DNA of 57,658 nucleotides, from contig PXRS01000034.1 in assembly GCA_003023785.1 (NCBI GenBank), forward strand, positions 1-57,658, read 5' to 3'. This DNA is from Halobacteriales archaeon QS_5_68_33 (GTDB lineage: Archaea; Halobacteriota; Halobacteria; Halobacteriales; Haloarculaceae). Under the pieces are notes generated by a model. It had not been told where the DNA came from and ran no database searches. It was given only the letters and a program-made list of their open reading frames with translations. Shown piece by piece: positions 1 to 7,825 of the stretch. The translations under genes were made by a program, and so were the position numbers. Position 1 is the first letter of the stretch. The number at the start of each line of letters is the position of its first letter.

Positions 1-1
1 A

Positions 2-397
2 CTCGACGTCTCGCTCGACGTGCTGGCATCCCAGGGCGTCGACCGGTCGAACGTCGTCACCGCCCTGAACAAGGTGGACCTGCTCGACGGGCGCGAACGC
101 GAGCAGTGTCGGCAGGCCATCGGCGACCGAGCGCCGACGCCGATACCCGTCAGCGTCACCGAGGGAACGAACCTCGACGGACTGGTCGACACGGTGACCG
201 ACCGCCTGCCGACCGAACGAGCCGAAATCGCGCTGCCGAACTGCGACGAGGCGATGGCGCTGGTCTCGCGCGCCTACGACCGGGCCACCGTCGAGGACGT
301 CGCGTACGGCGGCGAGACGGTGAGACTGGTCGTCCGCGGTCGCCCCGACGTCGTCGCGAAACTCGAATCCCGGGCGGCCGAGGTCACGGCGGCCTGA
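2..397 (+). CDS. hflX: HflX family GTPase, C-terminal part (5' end outside window)
   Basis: The frame is open from the window edge, so only the last 131 or so residues are present. The visible part holds the G4 guanine-specificity motif (TALNKVDLL) and a G5-like PVSVTEGTNLDGL segment, followed by a short C-terminal domain. This order fits HflX, a ribosome-associated GTPase that splits or rescues stalled ribosomes in bacteria; the archaeal homologues are widespread but less studied. The gene converges on the next gene with a 44-base gap. Another Obg/HflX-class GTPase is possible because the G1-G3 motifs lie outside the window. Confidence 0.8.
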   Translation, partial: LDVSLDVLASQGVDRSNVVTALNKVDLLDGREREQCRQAIGDRAPTPIPVSVTEGTNLDGLVDTVTDRLPTERAEIALPNCDEAMALVSRAYDRATVEDVAYGGETVRLVVRGRPDVVAKLESRAAEVTAA

Positions 398-441
398 CGC
401 GCTCGGGACCGGCGACCGCTCTGTCGCTCGACCGCTCTCAT

Positions 442-1161
442 TTACAGTTCGACCGTCTCCAGCGCCTCGGAGACCTCCCGGACGTGCTCGTTGAACGCCT
501 CGACGAACCCGGCGAAGTCCTCGACCTGGGCACGCAGGTCCCGCGGGGCGGGCGGCTGGTACTGCGAGAGGAGATAGATGCCGCCCTCGCCGCCGACCCG
601 GAGGTAACTCGCGCGCCCCTCCTCCCACTTGAGTTCCCAGCGGGTCCCGCTCACCCGGGCGGCGAAGGTTCCGTAGTCGTCGCTCGCACAGCGATGCAAC
701 TGGGCGGCCATCGCGTCGCAGGTCTCGCGTATCGCGCCGACGACGCGCTCTCGCTCCTCGATGACCTCGTCGGCCGAAGCGACCGCGGGGAAATCGGTCG
801 ACACGTCGTCGAGCACACCCTCCTTCGAGCGAACGAACTCCCCGAAGCCGGTGACGAAGTCCCCGTAGTCGTCCATCGCCGCCGCGAGGGCCTCGGGATC
901 GGGCGGGCGCTGGGTCGAGACCACGTAGGTTTCGCGCCCGCCGCCCTGGAATCGGAGGTACTGCACGTCGCCGCCCTCGTACTTGAGGGTCCACTCGCCG
1001 GCGTCCGTCTCGACGGTCACCTGCCCGTAGTCGGCGCCCTCCAGTCGGGCGAGTTCCCGGGCGATCTGCCCCGCGTGGTCCGTCACCGCCGCCACCACCT
1101 CGTCGCGCCGCTGGGCGGCGGCCTCGGCTTCCACGACGTCGGCGTCGAGTCCGGTCGTCAC
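442..1161 (-). CDS. Haloarchaeal protein of unknown function with tandem duplicated domain
   Basis: I do not recognise the family. The 239-aa product consists of two clearly homologous halves (about residues 15-115 and 130-235). Each has a helix, a DYG motif, a W-(T/E)-LK-(Y/W) strand pair, a YLR(F/V)-GG strand and a PP-(D/A)-P turn leading to a final long helix. No ATG fits. I chose the GTG at 1161 because the next in-frame ATG would lie deep inside the upstream gene, and a TTTATC box sits about 25 bases before this GTG, as expected for a leaderless transcript. It lies downstream of the RPA operon on the same strand with a 52-base gap, but the TATA-like box suggests its own promoter. Confidence 0.7.
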   Translation of the reverse strand: MTTGLDADVVEAEAAAQRRDEVVAAVTDHAGQIARELARLEGADYGQVTVETDAGEWTLKYEGGDVQYLRFQGGGRETYVVSTQRPPDPEALAAAMDDYGDFVTGFGEFVRSKEGVLDDVSTDFPAVASADEVIEERERVVGAIRETCDAMAAQLHRCASDDYGTFAARVSGTRWELKWEEGRASYLRVGGEGGIYLLSQYQPPAPRDLRAQVEDFAGFVEAFNEHVREVSEALETVEL

Positions 1162-1213
1162 GTCCCGAACGCGGGCCCTCGGGGAGATAAACCCCGCGAG
1201 TGGCGGCGCTCGC

Positions 1214-1969
1214 TCAGACCCGGCGATAGTCGCCCACACGCGTCCCGTCGAGCAGGTACGCCTCCCCGTCGACCAGCCCCTCGGGGAGGAACGGCGCCAG
1301 GAACTCCTGGCCCTCGACGTTGATCCACGTTCCTCCCGAGAGGTCGTTGAACGCCGGACAGACGACGAGTTCGCCGTCGATGTCGAGGTCGGCGTCGTGG
1401 AACTGCTCGAAGGGGGCCGGGTCCAGACCGCCGCGCAGCCAGACGCGCTCGACGCGGCGACCCCCGACCTCGTCCTCCAGTCGGACGGCCGGGTGTTCGT
1501 GGGCGACACAGACCACCTCGGCGCGGAGTACGTCCGGGCTCAGCCAGGTGTGCCCGTGGGCGAACCCGACCGGCCCGAGGCGGACCCCGTGCCCCGGCGT
1601 CACCTCCGTGGGCTGGTCGACGGCGTCGAGCACCGCCGCGATATCGCCGTCGTGGTTGCCCTTCGCCAGCGTCACCGGCAGGTCACCCGGGAGCGCCGAA
1701 AAGAGCGCCTCGATCTCGGCCCGTTCCTCGCGCCCCGGGTCGCCGATGGAATCGCCCAGGTCGCCCGGGAAGACCAGCCTGTCCGGTCGCTCGCGGTCGA
1801 CGAGCGAGACGAGCGCCTCCCGGCGCTCGGCAGCGCGGCTCGGCAGTTCCACCCCCTCCCGTCTGAGGCCGGCCTCGATGCCGGCGTGAACGTCGGCGAC
1901 GACGAGCGCGCGCTCGCTGTCGAGGTCGGCAGCCGCCGCTGGCTCCCCGGGGACCGGCTCGACGGCCAT
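1214..1969 (-). CDS. rpe: Calcineurin-like metallophosphoesterase of the rpa operon
   Basis: A 251-aa metallophosphoesterase related to archaeal SbcD/Mre11-like phosphatases. The dimetal motifs are visible: VADVH-G near residue 27, the PGDLGDS block, the GNHD block (AKGNHDGD), and the H-x-H (GFAHGH) followed by AHEHP. The ATG at 1969 shares a base with the TGA of the upstream gene (TGATG), which implies translational coupling. The rpa1-rpap1-rpe order is known from Haloferax volcanii, where rpe is the third gene of that operon; its substrate is not established. I rejected a longer start 13 codons upstream because it lies inside rpap. Confidence 0.85.
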   Translation of the reverse strand: MAVEPVPGEPAAAADLDSERALVVADVHAGIEAGLRREGVELPSRAAERREALVSLVDRERPDRLVFPGDLGDSIGDPGREERAEIEALFSALPGDLPVTLAKGNHDGDIAAVLDAVDQPTEVTPGHGVRLGPVGFAHGHTWLSPDVLRAEVVCVAHEHPAVRLEDEVGGRRVERVWLRGGLDPAPFEQFHDADLDIDGELVVCPAFNDLSGGTWINVEGQEFLAPFLPEGLVDGEAYLLDGTRVGDYRRV

Positions 1970-3378
1970 CAGATGGGTTTGTAGACGCCGTCCTCGGGCT
2001 CGTAGCACTCCCCGCTCATCAGCGCCTCGTCGAGTGCCTCCCTGACCTCGTCCTCGCCGACGCCAAGCCGCCCGGTGACCGCCTCGACGATGGCCGCCTC
2101 CGGCGCGCCGTCGCCGTCGTCTTCGGCCTGCATCGCGTCCACGACCGCCTCGTCCAGGTCGACGTCCTCGGCGGTCGTCTCCGGTTCGGTGTCGGCGGAT
2201 TCGGATTCGTCGCCGTCCTCGGCTTCCTCGTCGGCGTCGGTCGCCTCCCCGTCGCCCGGTTCGACGCCAGCGTTCGGCTCGGGCGTGTCGATGTCGGCCT
2301 CGCCGGGTTCGTCGACCTCGGTGCCGCTCCGGAAGCCCGTGTCGTACTCCTCCTCGATGGCCTCGCGTTCCTCCTCGTCGAGGTCGAACTCCCCGGGTTC
2401 GAACTCGCCGATGTCGCCGCCCTCGACCGTCGGTTCCGCGCTCGTCCCGGACGCCGACGCCCCGGCGTCGTCGGTCCCGGCGGCCGACCCGTCGCCGTCG
2501 CTCGCCGAAGCGCCTCCCTCGCTCGTCGACGCGCCGCTCGAACCGCTCGTCGTTCCCGTCGACTCGGCGGTGCTCCCCCCGGAACTGCCCGAGGCCGCGA
2601 CGGCGGCCGCACTGGCGCCGCCCACGCCGCCGGCGCTCGCGGGGACGTCCAGCGTCGCGAGGTCGGCCAGGTCGGCAGGCCCGCCCGCGTCCGGGGACCG
2701 CGAGAGCGGGTCCACCTCGTCGCGCTCGCCCGCGACGACCTCGGCCACGTGGACCGCCAGTTCGCGCACCGATTCGAGGTAGGCGCCGGTCGTCCCGTAG
2801 TGGTCGATAGCCAGCGGGATGCCGGCGGCAAGCCCCACGTCGACGCCCCGGGATTCGAGCAACCCGCGCAGCTCCTCCCCCCGTTCCTCGCGGTCCAGGG
2901 CCCGGGCCATCGTCGCCACGCGGTCGAGCGTCTGGCGGGCCGCCTGGACGCTCCAGCGGTCCCGCGTCTCGGCGGTGACCTCGTTGACGTTCTCCGGTCG
3001 CACCGAGGTGTAGGTCACGTCAGAGTCGTCCGGCTGGAAGGTGCGGGCCTTCCCGGTGACGGCGACGAACGCAGGCGGGTCGGCCCGCTCGAAGAAGGCC
3101 TGGGCCTCGGGCTGGTACTGCCCGGCGTAGACGACGAACGCGCCGGTCTGGTCGACGACCCGCGCCCGGAGGATGTCCTCGCCGGCCGCCTCGACTTCGG
3201 TGAGGACGCCGGCGACGAACACCCGGTTCACGCGGGCGCCCGTCGGCGTCACGACGTAGTTGGGGGCGCGTTCCTCGTCGCTCTCCGAGTAGGAGTAATC
3301 GACGTCCTCGAACTCGGCGGCGAACAGCCGATACGCGACCTCGCGGCGGCCCGCGCCGCCCTGGTCCTCCCCGCTCAT
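1969..3378 (-). CDS. rpap1: RPA-associated protein (COG3390 family)
   Basis: A 469-aa protein. An N-terminal OB-fold region (about residues 10-140) is recognisable by VFVAGVLTEVE and RVVDQTGAFVVYAG, with a helical segment after it. Residues 230-400 are low-complexity Ser/Thr/Gly then Asp/Glu-rich sequence, and a winged-helix-like domain closes the protein (about 405-469). COG3390 proteins are euryarchaeal partners that co-purify with their cognate RPA in Haloferax volcanii. The ATG at 3378 overlaps the RPA stop (ATGA) and the stop overlaps the start of the phosphoesterase, so the three genes form one coupled operon. The long acidic linker is typical of haloarchaeal proteins. Confidence 0.88.
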   Translation of the reverse strand: MSGEDQGGAGRREVAYRLFAAEFEDVDYSYSESDEERAPNYVVTPTGARVNRVFVAGVLTEVEAAGEDILRARVVDQTGAFVVYAGQYQPEAQAFFERADPPAFVAVTGKARTFQPDDSDVTYTSVRPENVNEVTAETRDRWSVQAARQTLDRVATMARALDREERGEELRGLLESRGVDVGLAAGIPLAIDHYGTTGAYLESVRELAVHVAEVVAGERDEVDPLSRSPDAGGPADLADLATLDVPASAGGVGGASAAAVAASGSSGGSTAESTGTTSGSSGASTSEGGASASDGDGSAAGTDDAGASASGTSAEPTVEGGDIGEFEPGEFDLDEEEREAIEEEYDTGFRSGTEVDEPGEADIDTPEPNAGVEPGDGEATDADEEAEDGDESESADTEPETTAEDVDLDEAVVDAMQAEDDGDGAPEAAIVEAVTGRLGVGEDEVREALDEALMSGECYEPEDGVYKPI

Positions 3379-4649
3379 GTACGAACCTCCGCGAGCAGGT
3401 CGCTCGCGCGGGCGGCGGGGTCGTCGCTGGTCCCGGCGAACGACCGGGCGTTGAGGTTGGCGCCGTACTCGTCGACCGACAGCGACCCGCGGACGACGAA
3501 CTCCCGACCCACGAGCGTCTCGCGGATCGCGTCGGCGACGGCCTCCTGGTCCATCTCGTCGCGGGCGTGTTCCTTCGCGGCCTCGACGCCGCCGCCGTAG
3601 ATCTCGGCGGTGATCTCGTCGTCGAGGATCGCCGTGACGGTCCCCGTGCCGTCGTCGAGCACCGCCTTGACGCGCAGGTCGTCCTCGCCCTCGACCGCGC
3701 CGTGGCTGCGACACTGGCCGTTCCGGACGAGTCGGCCACACCGGGGACACCGCTGGATCAGCCCGGAGCCGTCGCGGACGGCGATGACGTTCCCGACCAG
3801 TTCCACGTCGAACAGGCCGCCGCTCTCGATGGCCTCCCTGACCGCGAGGCGGGGGGCGCCCTCGCCGACCGCGACCTCTCGGTCGAGCGGTTCGACCGTC
3901 GAGAACTCCGAGACGTTCACCGACGGCGCGCCGCGGAACTCCCTGACGTAGAGGTCACCCAGCCCGACGGATGCGCTCTCCGTCAGTTCGGGGTGGGGGT
4001 CCCAGTCGGTGAACGGCAGCCGTGCGGTTTCGTCGGCGAGGACGCCGCTCAGGATCTCGGTTTCCCCGTCGCGGCCGTCGATGATCTTCTTCTCGACCTC
4101 CATCACCCTGGCCTCGACAGTGACGCCGCGGTCGCCGGGTTCGAGTTCGACCAGCGACGCCTCGCCGCCGACGTCGTAAGGGACGTCGAGGGAGTCGTCC
4201 TCGCGGGCGACGGAGGTGTTCTCCCCGAGGTTCAGTTCGGGTTCGCCCTCCCACTCGCGGACGCCGGCGTTGCCGATCGTGACCGTCTCGCCCGGTTCGA
4301 GGTCGAAGTCCTCCCACGCGGTATAGGAGATCTTCCCCGTCCCGTCGGCGAGTTCGCCCTCGTGGATGACGTGGTCGCTGCCCTGATACCGGATCGACCG
4401 CGTCCCGGCGGTCAGAACCGTCACGGTCGCGTTCACCGAGGAGTCCTCCGTCGTCACGTCGGCGACGTCCCTGCTCGTCGGGGTACCGCCGCCGTCACTG
4501 CCCTCGCTGTACTTCCGTCGGAGACTGTCCTTGGCCTCCTCCAGCGGAACGCTGTAGGAAACCAGGTTCTCCAGGTCGCGTTTGACCTCCGTTTTGTCGA
4601 CGCCGAGGCTGGAGGCGAGGTCCTCGGCATGGTCTTCGAGACTCATCAT
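3375..4649 (-). CDS. rpa1: Replication protein A (single-stranded DNA-binding protein)
   Basis: A 424-aa single-stranded DNA-binding protein used in replication and repair. Several OB folds can be followed: near residues 65-160 (SVNATVTVLTAGTRSIR onward), 175-270 and 285-390. The third contains a C4/C3H-type zinc motif, CPRCGRLVRNGQCRSH. The N-terminal helix (about 1-50) is the usual archaeal RPA leader. It is the first gene of a coupled rpa-rpap-phosphoesterase operon. Two ATG codons sit side by side (4649 and 4646) and either could be used. A TTAAAA box about 22-28 bases upstream implies a very short or absent leader. Confidence 0.9.
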   Translation of the reverse strand: MMSLEDHAEDLASSLGVDKTEVKRDLENLVSYSVPLEEAKDSLRRKYSEGSDGGGTPTSRDVADVTTEDSSVNATVTVLTAGTRSIRYQGSDHVIHEGELADGTGKISYTAWEDFDLEPGETVTIGNAGVREWEGEPELNLGENTSVAREDDSLDVPYDVGGEASLVELEPGDRGVTVEARVMEVEKKIIDGRDGETEILSGVLADETARLPFTDWDPHPELTESASVGLGDLYVREFRGAPSVNVSEFSTVEPLDREVAVGEGAPRLAVREAIESGGLFDVELVGNVIAVRDGSGLIQRCPRCGRLVRNGQCRSHGAVEGEDDLRVKAVLDDGTGTVTAILDDEITAEIYGGGVEAAKEHARDEMDQEAVADAIRETLVGREFVVRGSLSVDEYGANLNARSFAGTSDDPAARASDLLAEVRT

Positions 4650-4667
4650 CGGAGGTTGTGCTGGCGG

Positions 4668-4680
4668 CGTTAAAACCGTT
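4668..4680 (-). promoter_or_regulatory. TATA box of the rpa operon
   Basis: On the minus strand the sequence GGTTTTAACG lies about 22-28 bases before the rpa start. That is the spacing of an archaeal TATA element for a leaderless transcript. The position is seen in the sequence; promoter activity is inferred. Confidence 0.5.
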
Positions 4681-4819
4681 CCCCGTCGCCGGTCGCGGGC
4701 GGGTCAAACCGGGCCGTTCGGGGAACGCCCGACCGGACCGTGCCCCGGGAGCGCCATCGCCGAATTGACCGCTCGCTCGCACCGAAAGTTGTTTTCCCCG
4801 TCCCGCCGCGTTCGGGGGT

Positions 4820-5482
4820 ATGCACGTCGTCGTCAACGCGGCGATGAGCGCCGACGGCAAGATCTCCACCCGCGAGCGCGAGCAGGTCGCCATCAGCGGC
4901 CCCGAGGACTTCGACCGCGTCGACGAACTCCGCGCCTCGTCCGACGCCGTCATGGTCGGCGTCGGGACCGTCCTGGCCGACGACCCGTCACTCACCGTCG
5001 AGAACCCCGACCGGCGCCGCCGCCGCGAGGAACGAGACGACCCTGCCAACCCCGCCCGCGTCGTCGCGGACTCGCGGATGCGAACGCCCGCCGACGCGCG
5101 CGTCCTCGACGACGCCGCGACGACCTACCTCCTGACCTCCGGGGCCGCCTCGCCCGACTTCGTCGCCGAGATCGATGACACCGGCACCGAGGTGGTGACC
5201 GCCGGCGAGAACAGGGTCGACCTCGCCGCGGGGCTGGACGCCCTCGAAGACCGCGGCGTCGACCGCCTCATGGTCGAGGGTGGCGGCGAACTCATCTTCT
5301 CGCTGTTCCGGGCCGACCTGGTCGACGAACTCTCGACGTTCGTCGGCCCGTCGGTGGTCGGCGGCCGGAACGCGCCCACCCTCGCCGACGGCGACGGCTT
5401 CGTCGACGGGTTCGTCGGCCTCCGAATCGACGGAATCGAGCGACTGGACGACGGCGCCCTGCTCTCCTGGACTGTCGAATAG
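4820..5482 (+). CDS. arfC: 2,5-diamino-6-(ribosylamino)-4(3H)-pyrimidinone 5'-phosphate reductase
   Basis: A 220-aa RibD C-terminal/dihydrofolate reductase-fold enzyme. It reduces the ribosyl side chain of the GTP-derived pyrimidine using NAD(P)H in archaeal riboflavin and F420 precursor synthesis. Family marks are the N-terminal NAAMSADGKIS, the SDAVMVGVGTVLADDPSLTVR-like block (here SLTVENP), and the C-terminal VEGGGELIFSLFRADLVDE. The length matches the archaeal family (about 220 aa). It is transcribed divergently from the rpa operon across a 170-base gap. The first ATG is used because it opens directly with the conserved strand. Confidence 0.9.
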   Translation: MHVVVNAAMSADGKISTREREQVAISGPEDFDRVDELRASSDAVMVGVGTVLADDPSLTVENPDRRRRREERDDPANPARVVADSRMRTPADARVLDDAATTYLLTSGAASPDFVAEIDDTGTEVVTAGENRVDLAAGLDALEDRGVDRLMVEGGGELIFSLFRADLVDELSTFVGPSVVGGRNAPTLADGDGFVDGFVGLRIDGIERLDDGALLSWTVE

Positions 5483-5548
5483 GCGTCGCTGGCATCGATC
5501 CAGGGGCCGCCGGGAGTTCTCGAAAGCAGTGACCCGCGAGGAGCGTCG

Positions 5549-5629
5549 TACGGTCGATTGTCAATCAGTTCCGGATGTCGTCGAACCGGTCGGCGAAATA
5601 CCGGTCAATCGGGACAACCGACCGTATCA
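5549..5629. repeat. Family-1 palindromic element, full copy, reverse orientation
   Basis: An 81-base near-palindrome. It starts TACGGTCGATTGTC and ends GACAACCGACCGTATCA, with an inner stem built on GTCGTCGAAC / GTCGGCGAAAT. The last three bases (TCA) are the complement of the TGA stop of the minus-strand gene that ends at 5627. The orientation is opposite to the copies near 32.9 and 51.5 kb, as judged from the CAGTTCCGGAT arm coming first. Confidence 0.85.
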
Positions 5630-5923
5630 GTGGTCGTGGCCGGTCAGTTCCGCGAACGAGCGGCCGAACCGCTCCTCGAACAGTTCCAGGGTCCGGGATT
5701 CGACCTCCTCCAGTTCGGCGCTCGGTTCGCCCTGTCCGTGGGCGACGGCGCCGTGGATGCGCTGTGCGAACCCGAACATCGCGATGTCCCCGACGACTTC
5801 CGGGGCCGTCTCGTCGCCCTCCGCGAGCATGTCCAAAAGCGCCGTCGGTACCGCCAGGCCGTCGACAGCGCCGTCCTCGGATTCGAGCGTCACCGTGACG
5901 ATGTCCGCGTCTTCGTCTGCCAT
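5627..5923 (-). CDS. Small conserved haloarchaeal protein of unknown function
   Basis: A 98-aa acidic soluble protein with no membrane segment or catalytic motif I can identify. The N-terminal part looks like a beta strand pair (IVTVTLESEDG), then VPTALLDMLAEGDETAPEVVGDIAMFG, then a C-terminal helix with ELFEERFGRSFAEL. Compact acidic proteins of this kind next to trxB are common in haloarchaea, but I cannot give a function. A CTTATG box about 25 bases upstream of the ATG supports the start. The TGA stop is the terminal triplet of a palindromic element. Confidence 0.75.
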   Translation of the reverse strand: MADEDADIVTVTLESEDGAVDGLAVPTALLDMLAEGDETAPEVVGDIAMFGFAQRIHGAVAHGQGEPSAELEEVESRTLELFEERFGRSFAELTGHDH

Positions 5924-6023
5924 GGCCCCGCTTCGGAAAGGCTACATAAGGGTCTGGCGGGTCCGTGTCCGGACACCGTCGAAGCGACTGCACGTCGGAG
6001 GAACCGGGGGCGAGGCTCGACTG

Positions 6024-7115
6024 TTAGTCGTCGGCCTCGGCGGCGGTTTCCGCGCCGGCTTCCGCCGGTGCGAGGCTTTCGAGGTAGTCGTCGGCGTCCA
6101 TCGCGGCCTTGCAGCCCATGCCGCCGGCGGTGATGGCCTGCTGGTAGTGGAAGTCGACGACGTCGCCGGCCGCGAACAACCCGTCGACATCGGTCGCGGT
6201 CTGGTCGCCCCCCTCGCCGCCGACCGTCTCGACGTAGCCCGTCTCGTCGAGTTCGACGCCCGTCTCTTCGAGGTATCCGGTGTTGGGGGTGTGGCCGATA
6301 GCGACGAAGACGGCGCCGACGCCGAAGTCGAACGTCTCCGTCCCCGGGTCGTCGAGGTTGCTCTTCGGGTAGCCCTCCTCGTTCTGTGCGAGCGTGACGT
6401 GGTCGACCCCGCTCTCCTGGTCGCCGTGGACTTCCAGGAGTTCGGTGTTGCGCATCACCTCGACCTCGCCCGCCTCGACTTTCTCCATGACCCGGTCGAC
6501 CCAGTAGTCCTCGGCGCGGAAGTTCTCCCGGCGGTGGACCAGATAGACGGTGTCGGCGAACTTCGTGAGGAAGTCCGCCTCCTCGAAGGCGGCGTCGCCG
6601 CCGCCGACGACGAGCATGTCCTCGCCGCGGAAGAACGCGCCGTCACAGGTCGCACACGTCGAGACGCCGAATCCCATGAGTTCGTCCTCGCCGGGGACGC
6701 CGAGCGTGCGCGCGCTCGCCCCGCTGGCGGCGATGAACGCGTCGCAGGTGTACACGTCCCCGGTGTTCAGTTCGACGCGGAGGGGGCGCTGGCTGTCACC
6801 GTCGGACGGCGTCCGACGAGCCCCCGACCGTTGCTCGGGGACGTCGACCCGCTCGACGATACCGTGTTCCAGCGCCGCGCCGAACTGCTCGGCCTGCTCT
6901 TTCATGTCCTGGATCAGTTCGGTCCCGCCGATGCCGTCGGGAAAGCCCGGGTAGTTGGCGACGTCCGAGGTCAGGGTGAGCTGCCCCCCCGGTTCGTCCC
7001 CCTCGAAGACGAGCGGGTCGTTGTTGGACCGCCCCGCGTAGATGGCGGCCGTCAGCCCCGCGATGCCCGTCCCCGCGATGATCAGTCGTCGGTGTTCGAC
7101 TGCCTCGGAACTCAT
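6024..7115 (-). CDS. trxB: Thioredoxin reductase (FAD/NAD(P)H disulfide oxidoreductase)
   Basis: A 363-aa low-molecular-weight thioredoxin reductase. Visible motifs are the FAD dinucleotide fold GTGIAG (about 15-20), the redox pair CATC at residues 154-157 within STCATCDGAFF, the pyridine nucleotide fold GGGDAAFEEA (about 171-180), and the C-terminal FAD contact DGLFAAGDVVDFHYQQAITA. The enzyme passes electrons to thioredoxin or another protein disulfide. Residues about 94-112 form an unusual Arg/Ser-rich insertion between strands of the FAD domain, encoded by a perfect palindrome; it should tolerate insertion structurally but is absent from the family core. I chose the ATG at 7115 because MSSEAVEHRR leads directly into the first strand. 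Confidence 0.92.
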   Translation of the reverse strand: MSSEAVEHRRLIIAGTGIAGLTAAIYAGRSNNDPLVFEGDEPGGQLTLTSDVANYPGFPDGIGGTELIQDMKEQAEQFGAALEHGIVERVDVPEQRSGARRTPSDGDSQRPLRVELNTGDVYTCDAFIAASGASARTLGVPGEDELMGFGVSTCATCDGAFFRGEDMLVVGGGDAAFEEADFLTKFADTVYLVHRRENFRAEDYWVDRVMEKVEAGEVEVMRNTELLEVHGDQESGVDHVTLAQNEEGYPKSNLDDPGTETFDFGVGAVFVAIGHTPNTGYLEETGVELDETGYVETVGGEGGDQTATDVDGLFAAGDVVDFHYQQAITAGGMGCKAAMDADDYLESLAPAEAGAETAAEADD

Positions 7116-7193
7116 TACCGCTCCGTACGCCATCGCGGGGCTTGTAGGTTGTGCTGTCGTGCGGTCCTGCCGGGAACCGCCTGATCTCCCGTC

Positions 7194-7270
7194 GACGGTC
7201 GGGGACGTGCGTCTCGAAGACCCCGAGACAGCCACCGGAGCGGTGGCATCGCGTGTGTCCGACAGTATTA
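7194..7270. repeat. Family-2 element (TIR-like ends, different body)
   Basis: About 77 bases between the divergent trxB and DUF357 genes. The right end is TGTCCGACAGTATTA and the left end GACGGTCGG is a degenerate partner. Read on the minus strand, the body (an inner CCACCGCTCCGGTGG stem and CTGTCTCGGGGTCTTCG) matches the element at 14554 over about 55 bases with only a few differences. Confidence 0.75.
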
Positions 7271-7295
7271 GGCCGCCGCCGGAACAGCCACGAGT

Positions 7296-7580
7296 ATGCC
7301 CGCCGACCTCGCCGAGAAGACCGACCGCTACGGGGAGTTGCTCGCGGAGGCGCTCGACGCGGCAGAGCGCACGGCGCCGGAGGGAACGCCGCTGGCCGAG
7401 GCCGCGGCCGAGTACGAGGAGATGGCCCGCTCGTACCTGGCGGACGGCCGCCGCTTCCGGGAAGACGGCGACCCGGTCAACGCGCTCGCGGCCTTCTCCT
7501 ACGGCCACGCCTGGCTGGACGCCGGCGCCCGTATCGGCCTGTTCGACGTGCCCGAAGAGGGCCACCTCTTTACCGTCTGA
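7296..7580 (+). CDS. DUF357 family protein
   Basis: A 94-aa helical archaeal protein of the DUF357/COG1698 type. The family signature is visible at the C-terminus (DGDPVNALAAFSYGHAWLDAGARIGLFDV), preceded by a helical N-terminal half (EMARSYLADGRRFREDG). Function is unknown. The ATG at 7296 follows the end of a family-2 element by 25 bases, so the TATTA at the element end falls at TATA-box distance. The TGA stop is the first triplet of the next repeat element. Confidence 0.85.
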   Translation: MPADLAEKTDRYGELLAEALDAAERTAPEGTPLAEAAAEYEEMARSYLADGRRFREDGDPVNALAAFSYGHAWLDAGARIGLFDVPEEGHLFTV

Positions 7581-7708
7581 TACGGTCGGTGGCGTCATCG
7601 GGCTCTTCCGTCCGGCTCCCGAGGTGTGCGATGTCAGGTCCGTGGCTGGACCGGACCGCGGTCCGACCCGGCGACCGGACGGGAGAAACGTCGTGTCCGA
7701 CAGTATCA
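7578..7708. repeat. Element bridging two convergent stop codons
   Basis: A 131-base interval that begins TGATACGGTCGG and ends CCGACAGTATCA, so the two ends are inverted repeats with one mismatch. The left TGA is the stop of the DUF357 gene and the right TCA is the complement of the stop of the 39-aa membrane protein gene. The left end is family-1-like, while the right end (GTGTCCGACAGTATCA) is family-2-like. The body resembles neither closely and contains a GGTCCG-rich inner palindrome near 7640-7670. Confidence 0.75.
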
Positions 7709-7825
7709 GGAGCGCACCGCCCGGAACTCCGCGACGACGGTGTACACCTCGTAGGCGAACACCGCCAGCACGAGCGCGACGTTGGCCCAGACGAAGGCGG
7801 TGAACGCGGTGGCGCCGAGCGCCAT
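7706..7825 (-). CDS. 39-aa single-pass membrane protein, partner of the symporter
   Basis: Translation of the minus strand from the ATG at 7825 gives a 39-aa protein with one hydrophobic helix (about residues 6-28, beginning TAFTAFVWANVALVLAVF) and a short charged tail. Its start shares a base with the TGA of the symporter gene (TGATG), the same coupling used in the rpa operon, so I consider it a real gene despite its size. Small one-helix proteins coupled to SSS transporters occur in other prokaryotes as accessory subunits; a role in stabilising this transporter is inference. Confidence 0.7.
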   Translation of the reverse strand: MALGATAFTAFVWANVALVLAVFAYEVYTVVAEFRAVRS

